Shown piece by piece: positions 17,864 through 27,111 of a stretch of DNA of 64,000 nt. The notes beneath the pieces were generated by a model, which ran no database searches, had not been told where the DNA came from, and saw only the letters and a program-made list of their open reading frames with translations. Source of the DNA: CAKZNE01 sp963976435 (GTDB taxonomy: Bacteria > Bacteroidota > Bacteroidia > Flavobacteriales > Schleiferiaceae). A program made the translations under genes and the position numbers. The first letter of the stretch is position 1. The number at the start of each line of letters is the position of its first letter. The stretch spans positions 67,523-131,522 of the forward strand of contig CAXBKQ010000009.1 in NCBI GenBank assembly GCA_963976435.1, written 5' to 3'.

Positions 17864-18613
17864 TTGAAGAAAGTAAAAACTATACTTGTTTCCCAGCCAC
17901 CTCCTCAGGCTGAAAACTCGCCTTATTTTGACCTTGCGCAAAAGCATAAGTTGAAGATTGATTTTAGACAATTCATACATGTAGAGGGAGTAGAAGTTGG
18001 AGAGGTAAGAAAACAAAAAGTAAATATTCCTGCCCATACTGCTGTAATTCTTACCAGTAGAAATGCAGTGGATCATTTTTTTAGGATTTGCGAAGAAATC
18101 CGATTTAATGTGCCCAATGAAATGAAATATTTCTGCACCTCTGAAGCAATAGCATATTATTTGCAGAAGTATGTGGTGTATCGAAAAAGGAAGATTTATT
18201 TTGGAAATGGCCCATTTTCCGACCTAATTCCTTTGATGAAGAAACACAAGGACGAAAAATATCTTTTACCTTCTTCGGATATCTTAAAACCTACTATTCC
18301 CAATTCTTTAAAAGAGAATAAAATCAATTATAGCAGGGCCATTCTATACAATACTGTATCTAGCGACCTATCGGATTTGGCTGATGTTTCCTATGATATT
18401 CTTGTGTTTTTTAGCCCTTCCGGAATTAAATCTTTATTGGAAAACTTCCCGGATTTTGAACAAAATGACACTCTCTTAGCAGGTTTTGGTAGCACAACCC
18501 ACAAGGCGATAGAAGAAGCAGGATTAAGAGTGGATATAAAAACTCCTACTCCAAAATTACCTTCTATGACCATGGCCATAGAAGATTATATTAAAAAAAG
18601 TCTGAAAAGCTAA
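17864..18613 (+). CDS. hemD: Uroporphyrinogen-III synthase
   Basis: 249 aa from a TTG start at 17864 (MKKVKTILVSQPPP). This is the right place because the PPPQ motif near the N-terminus is conserved in the family and no ATG precedes it. The two-lobed HemD fold shows in an ILTSRNAVDHFF segment and a later VFFSPSGIKSL segment, with GSTTHKAIEEAG near the C-terminus. It cyclises hydroxymethylbilane to uroporphyrinogen III on the way to haem and sirohaem. A terminator follows at 18635. Confidence 0.88.
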   Translation: MKKVKTILVSQPPPQAENSPYFDLAQKHKLKIDFRQFIHVEGVEVGEVRKQKVNIPAHTAVILTSRNAVDHFFRICEEIRFNVPNEMKYFCTSEAIAYYLQKYVVYRKRKIYFGNGPFSDLIPLMKKHKDEKYLLPSSDILKPTIPNSLKENKINYSRAILYNTVSSDLSDLADVSYDILVFFSPSGIKSLLENFPDFEQNDTLLAGFGSTTHKAIEEAGLRVDIKTPTPKLPSMTMAIEDYIKKSLKS

Positions 18614-18634
18614 ATTAGTCTCAAGATAAAATGA

Positions 18635-18667
18635 AAAGCCATTCCTTTTGGGATGGCTTTTTTTGTT
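18635..18667 (+). terminator. Intrinsic terminator after hemD
   Basis: An 11-bp stem with one G-U pair (18635-18645 with 18650-18660), a TTTT loop and a run of T. A possible rnpA start at 18631 lies within it and is rejected. Confidence 0.85.
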
Positions 18668-18678
18668 CTTTTGTATTC

Positions 18679-19053
18679 ATGTCCGAAAAATTGACTCCAT
18701 CAGAAAAACTCAAGAGTCGGAAAAAGATTGAATTACTTTTCCAACATGGGAAGGGTATAAAAAAATTTCCAATCCTATTAGTACATAATTCCGAATTTGA
18801 TAAAAAGGAATTTCCCGAGGTAGGATTTTCAGTTTCTAAAAGGAATTTTAAATTGGCAGTGGATAGGAATCGTTTGAAAAGACTGATGAGAGAAGCCTAT
18901 AGAAAAAACAAGTCTTTGGTTGATTTAGGGAAAATGCCTTTGGCATCTATGTTTATTTTTATCGGAAAAAAACAAGCTCCCTTTGATGAAATTCAATCCC
19001 AAATGCAAAAAATTTTTAAGACCTTAAATTCTTCTGAAAATGAACAATCTTAA
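18679..19053 (+). CDS. rnpA: Ribonuclease P protein component
   Basis: 124 aa from the ATG at 18679; an earlier start at 18631 falls in the hemD terminator. It has the family pattern: basic throughout, an FPEVGFSVSKRNFKLAVDRN stretch and the RNR motif NRLKRLMREAYR that binds RNase P RNA. It supports 5' trimming of tRNA precursors. rpmH is not adjacent, as is usual in Bacteroidota. A CtpA-type protease gene follows 73 nt later. Confidence 0.92.
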   Translation: MSEKLTPSEKLKSRKKIELLFQHGKGIKKFPILLVHNSEFDKKEFPEVGFSVSKRNFKLAVDRNRLKRLMREAYRKNKSLVDLGKMPLASMFIFIGKKQAPFDEIQSQMQKIFKTLNSSENEQS

Positions 19054-19126
19054 TTTTAATTAAGCGTTTTTCTTTAACTTCGAGCTTATTCCCAGTTCTG
19101 CTGCCCAAATACATTAAGTGATTACT

Positions 19127-20773
19127 ATGACGAAAAGAATTTTTTCCAAAATTGGATTGGCTTTTATTGCAATCCTAAGCCTTCTTTTTTCCCTGGCTTA
19201 TACACCAGATTATTTCGAAATCAGTAAACAATTAGACATTTTCACCAATGTTTTTAGGCAAGTAAATCTTTACTATGTAGATGAAACAGAACCCGGTGAA
19301 CTAATGGATGAGGCAATAGTATCTATGCTTTCTTCCTTGGATCCCTATACCAATTATATCCCTGAAGAAAGGGTGGAGGACTATAAAATTCAAACTACTG
19401 GTAACTATGGAGGTATAGGAGCCGGTGTTCGAAGTAATAAAGGTCAATTGGTAATTACCAATCCTTATGAAGGATTTGCGGCAGATAAGGCTGGAATGAT
19501 GGCAGGTGATATTGTAAAAGCAGTGGATGGCAAGTCCGTTGTTGGGAAATCCACCTCGGATATCAGTAAAATATTAAAAGGAGCTCCCGGAACAGAGGTG
19601 AAAATATTAATTGAAAGGCAAGGAGAGGAAAAAACTCTGGAATTAGAAAGGGAAGAAGTACAGGTGAAAAGTGTTCCTTATTACGGTATGCTTGAAAATG
19701 GTATCGGATATATTAGCCTAGATAATTTTACCAACCGCGCCACGAAAGAGGTTAAGGCGGCTTATGATGATCTAAAGAAAAATAACGATTTAAAAGGATT
19801 GGTCTTTGACCTTAGAGGTAACCCGGGTGGCCTGCTACATGAAGCAGTGAATATTACCAATTTGTTCATCGATAAAAATTTAGAGGTAGTGAAAACCAAA
19901 GGTAAAATGGCCGAGTGGGAAAAAACCTATAAAACTTTGAATAAACCCGAGGATACTGAATTGCCCCTTGCCGTTTTAATAAGCAGAGGATCTGCTTCTG
20001 CTTCTGAGATAGTTAGTGGTACCCTTCAAGACTATGACAGGGCAGTGGTGATTGGAAAAAGGTCCTTCGGAAAAGGATTGGTACAACAAACCCGGGAACT
20101 TTCTTATGGTTCACAAATTAAAGTTACCATAGCCAAATATTATACACCCAGTGGTAGGTGTATACAGGCCATTAATTATGCTGAAAGAGCTGAAGATGGA
20201 AGTGTGGAAAAGATTCCAGATTCTTTAAGAACAAAATTTCAAACCAAAAATGGACGATCAGTTTATGACGGAGGTGGAATTGATCCGGATATTGAAGTGG
20301 AAAAGCAAGCACTAAGCGAAGCACTTATTGCTTTATACCAAAAGATGCTGATTTTTGATTATGCCACAAAATTTAGATTTGAAAATGAATCTATACCATC
20401 TCCTTCTGAATTTATGATTAGTGATACTGAATATTCAAAATTTAAAAACTGGCTTTCTACAAAGGAGTTTAATTATAAAACTGCAACTGAAAATAGATTG
20501 AAGGTTCTAAAAGAAACCGCTAAGAAGGACAACTATTATGAGGCAATTGAAAACGAGATAATAGCCTTAGAAGAAAAGGTGGGAAAGGAAAAAGAAGAAT
20601 ATCTAGAAAATTATGAAACTGAGATTCGTGAACTTCTAAAAGATGAAATTGTTTCCAGGTATTATTATTCCAAAGGGCGAATTCAAAGTAGTCTTAAAAA
20701 TGACCCAGATGTGGTAAAGGCTTTAGAGATTTTACTAGATTCGGAAAAGTATAATGCTATTTTAAATACCTAA
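19127..20773 (+). CDS. S41 family C-terminal processing peptidase
   Basis: 548 aa from the ATG at 19127 (a GTG at 19118 would add three residues). Residues about 8-26 are a signal or anchor segment. A PDZ domain covers about 80-160 (GIGAGVRSNKGQLVITNP, DIVKAVDGKSV). The S41 protease core follows, with S291 in GSASASE and K316 in FGKGLVQ spaced exactly 25 residues apart, the Ser/Lys dyad of CtpA/Prc. It is a periplasmic protease that trims or degrades proteins from the C-terminus. The C-terminal 150 residues are helical and charged. It ends 3 nt from the convergent O-antigen ligase gene. Confidence 0.9.
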   Translation: MTKRIFSKIGLAFIAILSLLFSLAYTPDYFEISKQLDIFTNVFRQVNLYYVDETEPGELMDEAIVSMLSSLDPYTNYIPEERVEDYKIQTTGNYGGIGAGVRSNKGQLVITNPYEGFAADKAGMMAGDIVKAVDGKSVVGKSTSDISKILKGAPGTEVKILIERQGEEKTLELEREEVQVKSVPYYGMLENGIGYISLDNFTNRATKEVKAAYDDLKKNNDLKGLVFDLRGNPGGLLHEAVNITNLFIDKNLEVVKTKGKMAEWEKTYKTLNKPEDTELPLAVLISRGSASASEIVSGTLQDYDRAVVIGKRSFGKGLVQQTRELSYGSQIKVTIAKYYTPSGRCIQAINYAERAEDGSVEKIPDSLRTKFQTKNGRSVYDGGGIDPDIEVEKQALSEALIALYQKMLIFDYATKFRFENESIPSPSEFMISDTEYSKFKNWLSTKEFNYKTATENRLKVLKETAKKDNYYEAIENEIIALEEKVGKEKEEYLENYETEIRELLKDEIVSRYYYSKGRIQSSLKNDPDVVKALEILLDSEKYNAILNT

Positions 20774-20776
20774 AAA

Positions 20777-21994
20777 CTAGTTTTTCATCCTAATATATTT
20801 AGCATAGAGGGGAATAATTATCGTTAAAATACTTATTCCCCAATGTCTTTCTAATAAGGACTCTGTGAGCATGGAAAGAAAAAAGTAAATTACCATTCCA
20901 GCCAAAAAATAATGCCTTGGGCCCATGCTGAATAACAGGTAAATAACCAAAATTCCTAGCAATGCCAAAAGGGAAAATATACCCGATGCCAATGTGGATT
21001 CTATAAATTGGTTATGGCAATTGAATTTCTTTTCAATACCAATAATAAATTGTTTTTCCTGAAATTGATCCACTAAATCAACATGGGAATCTCCAATGCC
21101 TCTACCTAAAAATATATCCTCTTTTGCCAAAGGAAGAGCAATATCCCAAATTGCCAATCGTATGGTTATTCCTGTAAAATCGCTTGAATTGGTGTCACTT
21201 AAGTTATATTCTAAAGTTAAAGGCTGATTAAAGCGATTGTATTTTTTAGGTAAAAAGGAAAAGGCTAAAATCGCAAGTAAAACCAAGGAGGCACCGAGAA
21301 AATTTTGCTTTTTTGAAAATGTTCGCGAGTACTTTATTATAAAAATCAAGGCAGCAACGAGTAGAAAGGCTAAAATGTTTATTCTCCCTTGTAAGAGGAT
21401 TATGGTGATTAAAAATAATAAAATGCCATAGATCCTGAATTTGGCTAAAAAGTGAATATCCTCCCACCAAAGTAATATTGAAATACCAAGGAAGAGAGAA
21501 AAGTAGGCGCGGTGCATTAAAGGATCCGATAAATTGGAGTCGTACATTTGTACAAAACTTCCCAAACTTAAAGCCTTAATAAAACTTTCGATATAGCAGA
21601 AAACAGTGCATAATAGCACAGAAACGATTAATGAGCGAAGTAAGCATTGGATCTTTGATTTGCTAAGGTTTTTTAAATTGCTTGCAAATGCAAAGGGTAT
21701 GACTAAAAATCCAAGCTTGGTTTGAATTTTTGAAAGACCAAGATCCAAATGATCAGAATAAATTAAACTCAGTGCCGAGATTATAAAGAATAGAACATAA
21801 AAGCTATAGGAGATTAAAAGGCCTTTATCGTCTTCAAAATTTCTTTTTTTGAAGGACAGGATGGCATTGAGGGAAAAAAGGGAAATGCAAAAAGCATTTA
21901 AATTCATGTGGATAGGTAGGGAAACCATCACCGCTGCCAGAAGATAAAAATATCTTATTTGGGAATCGCCAAAGTTTTTGAAAAAGCTGGTCAT
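20777..21994 (-). CDS. O-antigen ligase family membrane protein
   Basis: 405 aa with about ten to twelve transmembrane helices. A long periplasmic loop carries the two motifs of the O-antigen ligase/polymerase family: GRGIGDSH and HNQFIESTLASG. It would join or polymerise surface glycan units on lipid carriers at the outer face of the inner membrane. No other glycan genes are near. It lies 16 nt downstream of dnaG and is probably cotranscribed with it. Ligase and polymerase cannot be separated by sequence alone. Confidence 0.8.
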   Translation of the reverse strand: MTSFFKNFGDSQIRYFYLLAAVMVSLPIHMNLNAFCISLFSLNAILSFKKRNFEDDKGLLISYSFYVLFFIISALSLIYSDHLDLGLSKIQTKLGFLVIPFAFASNLKNLSKSKIQCLLRSLIVSVLLCTVFCYIESFIKALSLGSFVQMYDSNLSDPLMHRAYFSLFLGISILLWWEDIHFLAKFRIYGILLFLITIILLQGRINILAFLLVAALIFIIKYSRTFSKKQNFLGASLVLLAILAFSFLPKKYNRFNQPLTLEYNLSDTNSSDFTGITIRLAIWDIALPLAKEDIFLGRGIGDSHVDLVDQFQEKQFIIGIEKKFNCHNQFIESTLASGIFSLLALLGILVIYLLFSMGPRHYFLAGMVIYFFLSMLTESLLERHWGISILTIIIPLYAKYIRMKN

Positions 21995-22010
21995 TTATAA
22001 ACTTTGGTTT

Positions 22011-23939
22011 TTAAACTATTCTCTTTAGTTTTTGATTGATTTTTACTCTTAAAGCGTTTAACTGTACTAATACTTTCAGCTGGGAATTGGGATCATCACT
22101 ACCTTCAGAAAGTTTGTTTTGAATTTCGGATATTAATTGAGATGTCTTTTTTTCTTTAAATCGCAATACCGCCTCTTGGGTATAAACTTCTACAAAAGCA
22201 TCTTTTTCTGGTAGACTGATACTTCTGCTTTTCCAATTGTGCAATTCGTATTTATCACTAATAAGGTTCACAACTGTATCAATAATTTTTTGATCTTCCA
22301 TTTTCAAAAAATCTTCTGCTCGAAGAATTTTTTCATCATTCATAAAAGCATCAACAAAGTATTGGAAAATGTTTTGAAAGGCAGAATTTTCAAAAATCAA
22401 TTCATCATTTACCAGTTCAGTAATTATGTGTTCGGCCACCGTTTCCTCAACAATTTCTAATCCCTCTTCGGTCTCTGTTGGGAATTCACAAACCTTATCG
22501 CCAAAATTGAGTAATAGCCAACAAAGAGATTCTTCCTGCAAATAAAAATTGCTTGAAATTCCCTGTTCAGCAACCATTTTCAAATCTGGAGCAGTTGGGC
22601 TTTGGCTATTGTTGGGTCGTCTTTGTTTTTCTTGAGCCTTGGCCTTCATAATTTGGGCCAATTCGCTAAAAAGAACCCTTTCATCCATCTTTAAAACCCT
22701 GGCACATTCAGATACATAGGCATTGCGCTTTAAGGCATCAGGAATGATGGCAATGCTCAATACTATTTCTCTGGCTACCTTAGATTTTTCCAATGGATTG
22801 TCTCCTGCGTCATGGAGTAAAAGGCTAGATTTAAACCGTAGAAAATCTTGCCTTTCTTCTTTTAAATAATCCTTTAGTTCGGTACTAGAAACCTTTTTGG
22901 AATAGGAATCTGGATCATCCCCATCGGGAAATAATAATACCTGTACATTTAATCCTTCTTCCAAAATCATGTCTATACCGCGAAGGGAGGCTTTTATTCC
23001 TGCGGCATCACCATCATAAAGAATGGTAATATTTTGAGTATACCTTTTAATTAGACTTATCTGATCTACGGTTAGAGAGGTTCCAGAGGAAGCCACCACA
23101 TTTTTTACACCCGCCTGATGAAGGCTAATTACATCCGTATAACCTTCTACTAAAAAGCATTCATCTAGTTTGGATAGATGGGATTTTGCTTGGTAAATTC
23201 CATATAGGGTTTTACTCTTATGGTAAATATCACTTTCGGGGCTATTAAGGTATTTTGCTGCCTTAGCATCATTTTTTAATACTCTTCCACCAAAACCTAG
23301 TACCCTACCGGTATGACTTAAAATGGGGAATATTACCCTGCCCCAAAAACGATCATATTTGCGATTTCCATCAATTTTTGAAAGTCCTGTTTTCTCCAAA
23401 AATTCTATTTGGTAGGAGTTTTTAATCGCCTCTTCTGTAAATGCAGATTTTGATTGTGGACTATAACCAAGCTGAAATTCTTCTATAGTTTCCCTGGTCA
23501 TTCCTCTTTCTTTGAAATAAGAAAGCCCAATATTTTTTCCTTCTTCAGTTTCTAGCAATTGTTTTTGGAAATACTTATTGGCGTAGTCGTTCACCAAATA
23601 AAGGCTTTCCCTTTCTGATCGAAGTTGTTTCTCTTCGTCAGATTGCCCAGTTTCCTCAATTTCAATATTGTATTTTTTGGCTAGGTAGCGAAGTGCTTCT
23701 GGATAAGTATACTGCTCGTGCTCCATAAGGAAGCTAACCGCATTACCACCCTTTCCTGAGCTAAAATCTTTAAAGATTTGCTTTGCTGGAGAAACGTAAA
23801 ACGAAGGAGTTTTTTCATTTCCAAATGGACTGAGCCCTTTAAAATTTCCCCCAGATTTTTTGAGGGTAACAAAATCACCAACAACCTCCTCAATTCTGGC
23901 AGTGTCGAATATTTTGTCAATAGTTTCTTGGCTGATCAT
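22011..23939 (-). CDS. dnaG: DNA primase with degenerate zinc-binding domain
   Basis: 642 aa from the ATG at 23939; the open start at 23960 precedes the likely transcription start set by the box at 23972-23965. The order is zinc-ribbon-like domain (1-100), TOPRIM RNA polymerase core (FLVEGYTDVISLHQAG, then LYDGDAAGIKA) and a C-terminal helicase-interacting region. The N-terminal domain keeps the fold words KGLSPF, NEKTPSF and SGKGGN, but the usual Cys/His ligands are replaced: S37, G40, D58 and S61. It makes RNA primers for replication. I recall similar changes in other Flavobacteriia, so this is probably lineage-wide. Confidence 0.94.
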   Translation of the reverse strand: MISQETIDKIFDTARIEEVVGDFVTLKKSGGNFKGLSPFGNEKTPSFYVSPAKQIFKDFSSGKGGNAVSFLMEHEQYTYPEALRYLAKKYNIEIEETGQSDEEKQLRSERESLYLVNDYANKYFQKQLLETEEGKNIGLSYFKERGMTRETIEEFQLGYSPQSKSAFTEEAIKNSYQIEFLEKTGLSKIDGNRKYDRFWGRVIFPILSHTGRVLGFGGRVLKNDAKAAKYLNSPESDIYHKSKTLYGIYQAKSHLSKLDECFLVEGYTDVISLHQAGVKNVVASSGTSLTVDQISLIKRYTQNITILYDGDAAGIKASLRGIDMILEEGLNVQVLLFPDGDDPDSYSKKVSSTELKDYLKEERQDFLRFKSSLLLHDAGDNPLEKSKVAREIVLSIAIIPDALKRNAYVSECARVLKMDERVLFSELAQIMKAKAQEKQRRPNNSQSPTAPDLKMVAEQGISSNFYLQEESLCWLLLNFGDKVCEFPTETEEGLEIVEETVAEHIITELVNDELIFENSAFQNIFQYFVDAFMNDEKILRAEDFLKMEDQKIIDTVVNLISDKYELHNWKSRSISLPEKDAFVEVYTQEAVLRFKEKKTSQLISEIQNKLSEGSDDPNSQLKVLVQLNALRVKINQKLKRIV

Positions 23940-23964
23940 TCCAAAGGGATTTTTAGGCAAATAA

Positions 23965-23972
23965 CAAATTTA
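23965..23972 (-). promoter_or_regulatory. Promoter -7 box for dnaG
   Basis: The minus strand reads TAAATTTG, 25 nt before the ATG at 23939. Confidence 0.55.
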
Positions 23973-23993
23973 CAAATCTTAATGCCATTTGCT

Positions 23994-24028
23994 TAAAAAA
24001 AAAGGCCACCTCAATATTGAGGTGGCCT
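23994..24028 (-). terminator. Intrinsic terminator after mscS
   Basis: A 26-nt perfect palindrome (24003-24028; 13-bp arms AGGCCACCTCAAT and ATTGAGGTGGCCT, effective loop about 4 nt). On the minus strand it is followed by about nine T. It ends the polyprenyl synthase-mscS operon just upstream of dnaG. Confidence 0.88.
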
Positions 24029-24050
24029 CCACTTTGCTAATTTTCAATAA

Positions 24051-24866
24051 TTAGTTATTGTGAACATGCACATCCATTTGTGGAAATGGAATGCCAATTT
24101 TGGCTGCATCAAATGCTTTTTTCACTTTTTCATTTAATCCATTTACAATGTCCCAGTAGTTTTCATTTGTACTCCAAGCTCTAACATGGAAGTTCACAGA
24201 ACTATCTGCTAATGCTTCAATAAAAATACTAAAAGCAGGATCCTTTAATACCCTTTCATCACTGCTAATAATATCATTTAAGATTTTTTTAGCCTCGTCT
24301 ATGCTATCATCGTATCCGATGCCAAAAGTCATATCAATTCTACGTGTTCCGTGGAAGGAGAAATTCTTCACGGCATTATTGGAAAGTGCTCCATTAGGGA
24401 TAATTATTTCTTGGTTCTGACCTGTAGTGATATAGGTGTAAAACACTTGAATCTCTCTAACTACACCAGCATAACCATTAGCTTCTACGAAATCGCCAAC
24501 TTTAAATGGTTTTAAAATTAGAATCAAAACACCACCTGCAAAATTGGATAAGCTTCCTTGTAGTGCCAAACCGACTGCTAAACCTGCGGCTCCTAAAATC
24601 GCCACAAAGGAAGTCATTTGAATGCCTATCATCCCGGCAACGGAAATGATCAACATCACTTTTAGAAGAGTGCTTACTATAGATGCAAGAAATGGTCTTA
24701 AAGACTCATCAACATTTCTCTTTTCAAGTGTCCTTTTAAATTTTTTAGTAATAAATTTTACAATTGAAAGTCCAATAATCAGGACAACAATTGCCATTAA
24801 AATATTTAGGCCATGTTCAATAATAATTTCTAAAACATTGTTTAAATAGCCTTTAAAATCTTCCAT
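24051..24866 (-). CDS. Small-conductance mechanosensitive channel, MscS family
   Basis: 271 aa from the ATG at 24866; the longer frame to 24920 would run into the upstream gene and is rejected. Three transmembrane helices fall in residues about 10-110. The third is the pore helix, with the Gly/Ala-rich stretch ILGAAGLAVGLALQGSLSNFAGG. The cytosolic beta domain (VGDFVEANGYAGVVREI) and the PNGALSNNAVKNFS motif follow. It opens under membrane tension and releases solutes on hypo-osmotic shock. It is downstream of the polyprenyl synthase gene with a 22-nt gap. Confidence 0.92.
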   Translation of the reverse strand: MEDFKGYLNNVLEIIIEHGLNILMAIVVLIIGLSIVKFITKKFKRTLEKRNVDESLRPFLASIVSTLLKVMLIISVAGMIGIQMTSFVAILGAAGLAVGLALQGSLSNFAGGVLILILKPFKVGDFVEANGYAGVVREIQVFYTYITTGQNQEIIIPNGALSNNAVKNFSFHGTRRIDMTFGIGYDDSIDEAKKILNDIISSDERVLKDPAFSIFIEALADSSVNFHVRAWSTNENYWDIVNGLNEKVKKAFDAAKIGIPFPQMDVHVHNN

Positions 24867-24888
24867 AAAATTAATTTTTGTTCGGTAA

Positions 24889-25863
24889 TTATTTATCGCG
24901 CAAAATAACGTAATCGGCAAGTTTTATGAGCGAAGCTTTCGCTTTAGTGTCAGGAAATTTCTTTAAAAGGTCAATAGCTTCACTTTTATATTCCTGCATC
25001 TTATTTTCGGAATATTCAATACCTCCAGAACTTAAAACCATTTTCATTACTTGCTCTACTTTGCTTCTGTTTTTATTATGTCTTTTCACCACATTGATCA
25101 TAAACTTTTTATCTGATCTTGAAGCGTTATTTAGGGCATAAATTAAGGGCAAGGTCATCTTTTGCTCTTTGATATCAATTCCACTGGGTTTGCCGCTATT
25201 GTTTGCCAACTGGTAATCGAATAAATCATCTTTAATTTGAAAAGCGATTCCTAATAGTTCACCAAACTTTCGCATGATGTCGATGGTTTCCTGGGAGGAG
25301 TTTACAGAAGAAGCACCAACTCCACAGCAAGAAGATATGAGGGAAGCTGTTTTTTTGCGGATGATATCAAAATAAATCTTTTCATCAATATCTAATTTTC
25401 TGGCCTTTTCGATTTGAAGTAATTCCCCTTCACTCATATCTTTAACCGAAGAGCTTACAATTTTTAATAGGTCAAATTCTTCAAATTCCACCGAAACCAG
25501 GAGAACCTTGGAGAGGAGATAATCCCCAACTAAAACGGCGATTTTATTTTTCCAAAGTGCATTGATGCTAAAAAAACCCCTTCGCTTATCAGATTCATCA
25601 ACAACATCATCATGAACAAGGGTTGCTGTATGCATAAGCTCTACCAATGCCGCACCTCTATGTGTGCTTTCACCAATTTCTCCATGCATTTTGGCACATA
25701 AAAAAACAAGCATTGGCCTAAGCTGCTTTCCTTTTCTTTTTATAATATAATAGGTGATGCGATCTAAAAGAGAAACATTGCTGGCCATAAACTGGCGAAA
25801 CTTTGGCTCGAAAGCCTGCATTTCATCTTTAACAGGAATTTTTATTTCGTCAATTTGACCCAT
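24889..25863 (-). CDS. Polyprenyl diphosphate synthase (IspB-like)
   Basis: 324 aa. The first Asp-rich motif is HDDVVDESDKRRG and the second is FQIKDDLFDY, with a KGKQLRP motif near the N-terminus, all features of trans long-chain prenyl synthases. It extends isoprenoid diphosphates, most likely to the side chain of menaquinone, which feeds the alternative complex III encoded further on. Chain length cannot be read from sequence by eye. It is first in a two-gene operon with mscS. Confidence 0.9.
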   Translation of the reverse strand: MGQIDEIKIPVKDEMQAFEPKFRQFMASNVSLLDRITYYIIKRKGKQLRPMLVFLCAKMHGEIGESTHRGAALVELMHTATLVHDDVVDESDKRRGFFSINALWKNKIAVLVGDYLLSKVLLVSVEFEEFDLLKIVSSSVKDMSEGELLQIEKARKLDIDEKIYFDIIRKKTASLISSCCGVGASSVNSSQETIDIMRKFGELLGIAFQIKDDLFDYQLANNSGKPSGIDIKEQKMTLPLIYALNNASRSDKKFMINVVKRHNKNRSKVEQVMKMVLSSGGIEYSENKMQEYKSEAIDLLKKFPDTKAKASLIKLADYVILRDK

Positions 25864-25874
25864 AGTAGAGAAGC

Positions 25875-25882
25875 CAAAGGTA
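25875..25882 (-). promoter_or_regulatory. Promoter -7 box for the polyprenyl synthase gene
   Basis: The minus strand reads TACCTTTG, 11 nt before the ATG at 25863, implying a very short leader. Confidence 0.5.
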
Positions 25883-25959
25883 AGAAGCTTGAATTAGATA
25901 TTTTGGCAATCAAAGAACTTATTTTTCCCTCATGAAATAAGGGCAAATTTTTGGGAATA

Positions 25960-27012
25960 TTAAGTGGTGCTAAGTTCATTTTTATTTGCCAATTGTCCGC
26001 AGGCTGCATCGATATCTTTTCCTCTGCTAATTCTCACTTTGGCAATTATTCCGTGGGCACTCAATGCCTTAATATATTCTTGTAATACCTGGGGGTCTGC
26101 TTGCTGAAATTCTCCTTCATCTATAGGATTGTATTCAATTAAATTCACTTTTGATGGTACGCGTTTACAAAATTTCACCAAGGCATCTATATCCTCTTTT
26201 TGGTCATTTATACCTTTCCAAACCACATATTCATAGGTTACTCTTTTTTTGGTTTTCAAATACCAATACTCCAATGATTCTAATAATTGATTTAGAGGAT
26301 TTTTCAAATTTATGGGCATAATGGAATCCCGAACAGAGTCCCTGGCCGAATGGAGGGAAACAGCAAGGTTAAACTTCACCTCGTCGTCGGCCATTTTTTT
26401 AATCATTTTGGCCAAACCTACGGTGGAAACAGTGATTCTTTTAGGCGACATTCCCAAGCCTTCTTCGCTAGTAATTTTATCTATAGCTTCCAATACATTT
26501 TTATAGTTCATCAAGGGTTCTCCCATTCCCATAAAAACAATATTGGTAAGTGGTCTTTGGTAAAATTCTTCAGCCTCATTTTTTATGGCTACCACCTGAT
26601 CATAAATTTCATCAGGATTTAGATTTCGCATCCTCTTTAATTGGGCCGTAGCGCAAAAGTGGCAATCAAGACTGCAGCCCACTTGGGAGGAAACGCAGGC
26701 TGTAATTCTTTTTTCAGTGGGAATTAATACAGACTCTACAATTTTACCATCATGCAATTGCACCGCATTTTTAATGGTTCCATCAGAGCTTCGTTGCATT
26801 TCGTCAACTCGAATATGGTTTATAGCAAAGTTGGCCTTTAAATGCGTTCTTAATTCTAAGGAAAGATTGGTCATTTCATCAAAATCCTTGGCCCCTTTTT
26901 TCCATAACCATTCATGAACTTGTTGTCCACGGAAGGCCTTGTCGCCAATAGCCACAAAATGTTCTTTGATCTGATCTTTGGTTAATGCCCTTATGTCTTT
27001 TTTAATTTCCAT
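25960..27012 (-). CDS. rlmN: 23S rRNA (A2503-C2)/tRNA (A37-C2) methyltransferase
   Basis: 350 aa from the ATG at 27012. The start at 27030 overlaps the promoter box and is rejected. It is a radical SAM enzyme with the CxxxCxxC cluster motif in GCSLDCHFCA, a GMGEPLMN motif and the C-terminal catalytic cysteine in DAACGQLA. It methylates A2503 of 23S rRNA, and A37 of some tRNAs, by a ping-pong mechanism using two cysteines. It appears to be transcribed alone. Confidence 0.95.
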   Translation of the reverse strand: MEIKKDIRALTKDQIKEHFVAIGDKAFRGQQVHEWLWKKGAKDFDEMTNLSLELRTHLKANFAINHIRVDEMQRSSDGTIKNAVQLHDGKIVESVLIPTEKRITACVSSQVGCSLDCHFCATAQLKRMRNLNPDEIYDQVVAIKNEAEEFYQRPLTNIVFMGMGEPLMNYKNVLEAIDKITSEEGLGMSPKRITVSTVGLAKMIKKMADDEVKFNLAVSLHSARDSVRDSIMPINLKNPLNQLLESLEYWYLKTKKRVTYEYVVWKGINDQKEDIDALVKFCKRVPSKVNLIEYNPIDEGEFQQADPQVLQEYIKALSAHGIIAKVRISRGKDIDAACGQLANKNELSTT

Positions 27013-27027
27013 ATCCTTTTGCGATTG

Positions 27028-27035
27028 CAAATTTA
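27028..27035 (-). promoter_or_regulatory. Promoter -7 box for rlmN
   Basis: The minus strand reads TAAATTTG, 15 nt before the ATG at 27012. Confidence 0.55.
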
Positions 27036-27055
27036 CGCGTATTAGGCATTTCCAT

Positions 27056-27091
27056 AAAAAAAGAAAAGCCCCGATAAAATCGAGGCATTTT
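27056..27091 (-). terminator. Intrinsic terminator after queA
   Basis: An 8-bp stem with one mismatch (27068-27075 with 27079-27086), extended by A/T pairs, loop AAA. On the minus strand it is followed by a T-rich run. Confidence 0.7.
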
Positions 27092-27111
27092 CTTCTAGTA
27101 TCTAATTTGTT

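Noticed and set aside
25915..25950. Hairpin after rlmN as a terminator or riboswitch
   Set aside because: Only a 4-5 bp stem with no T-run on either strand.
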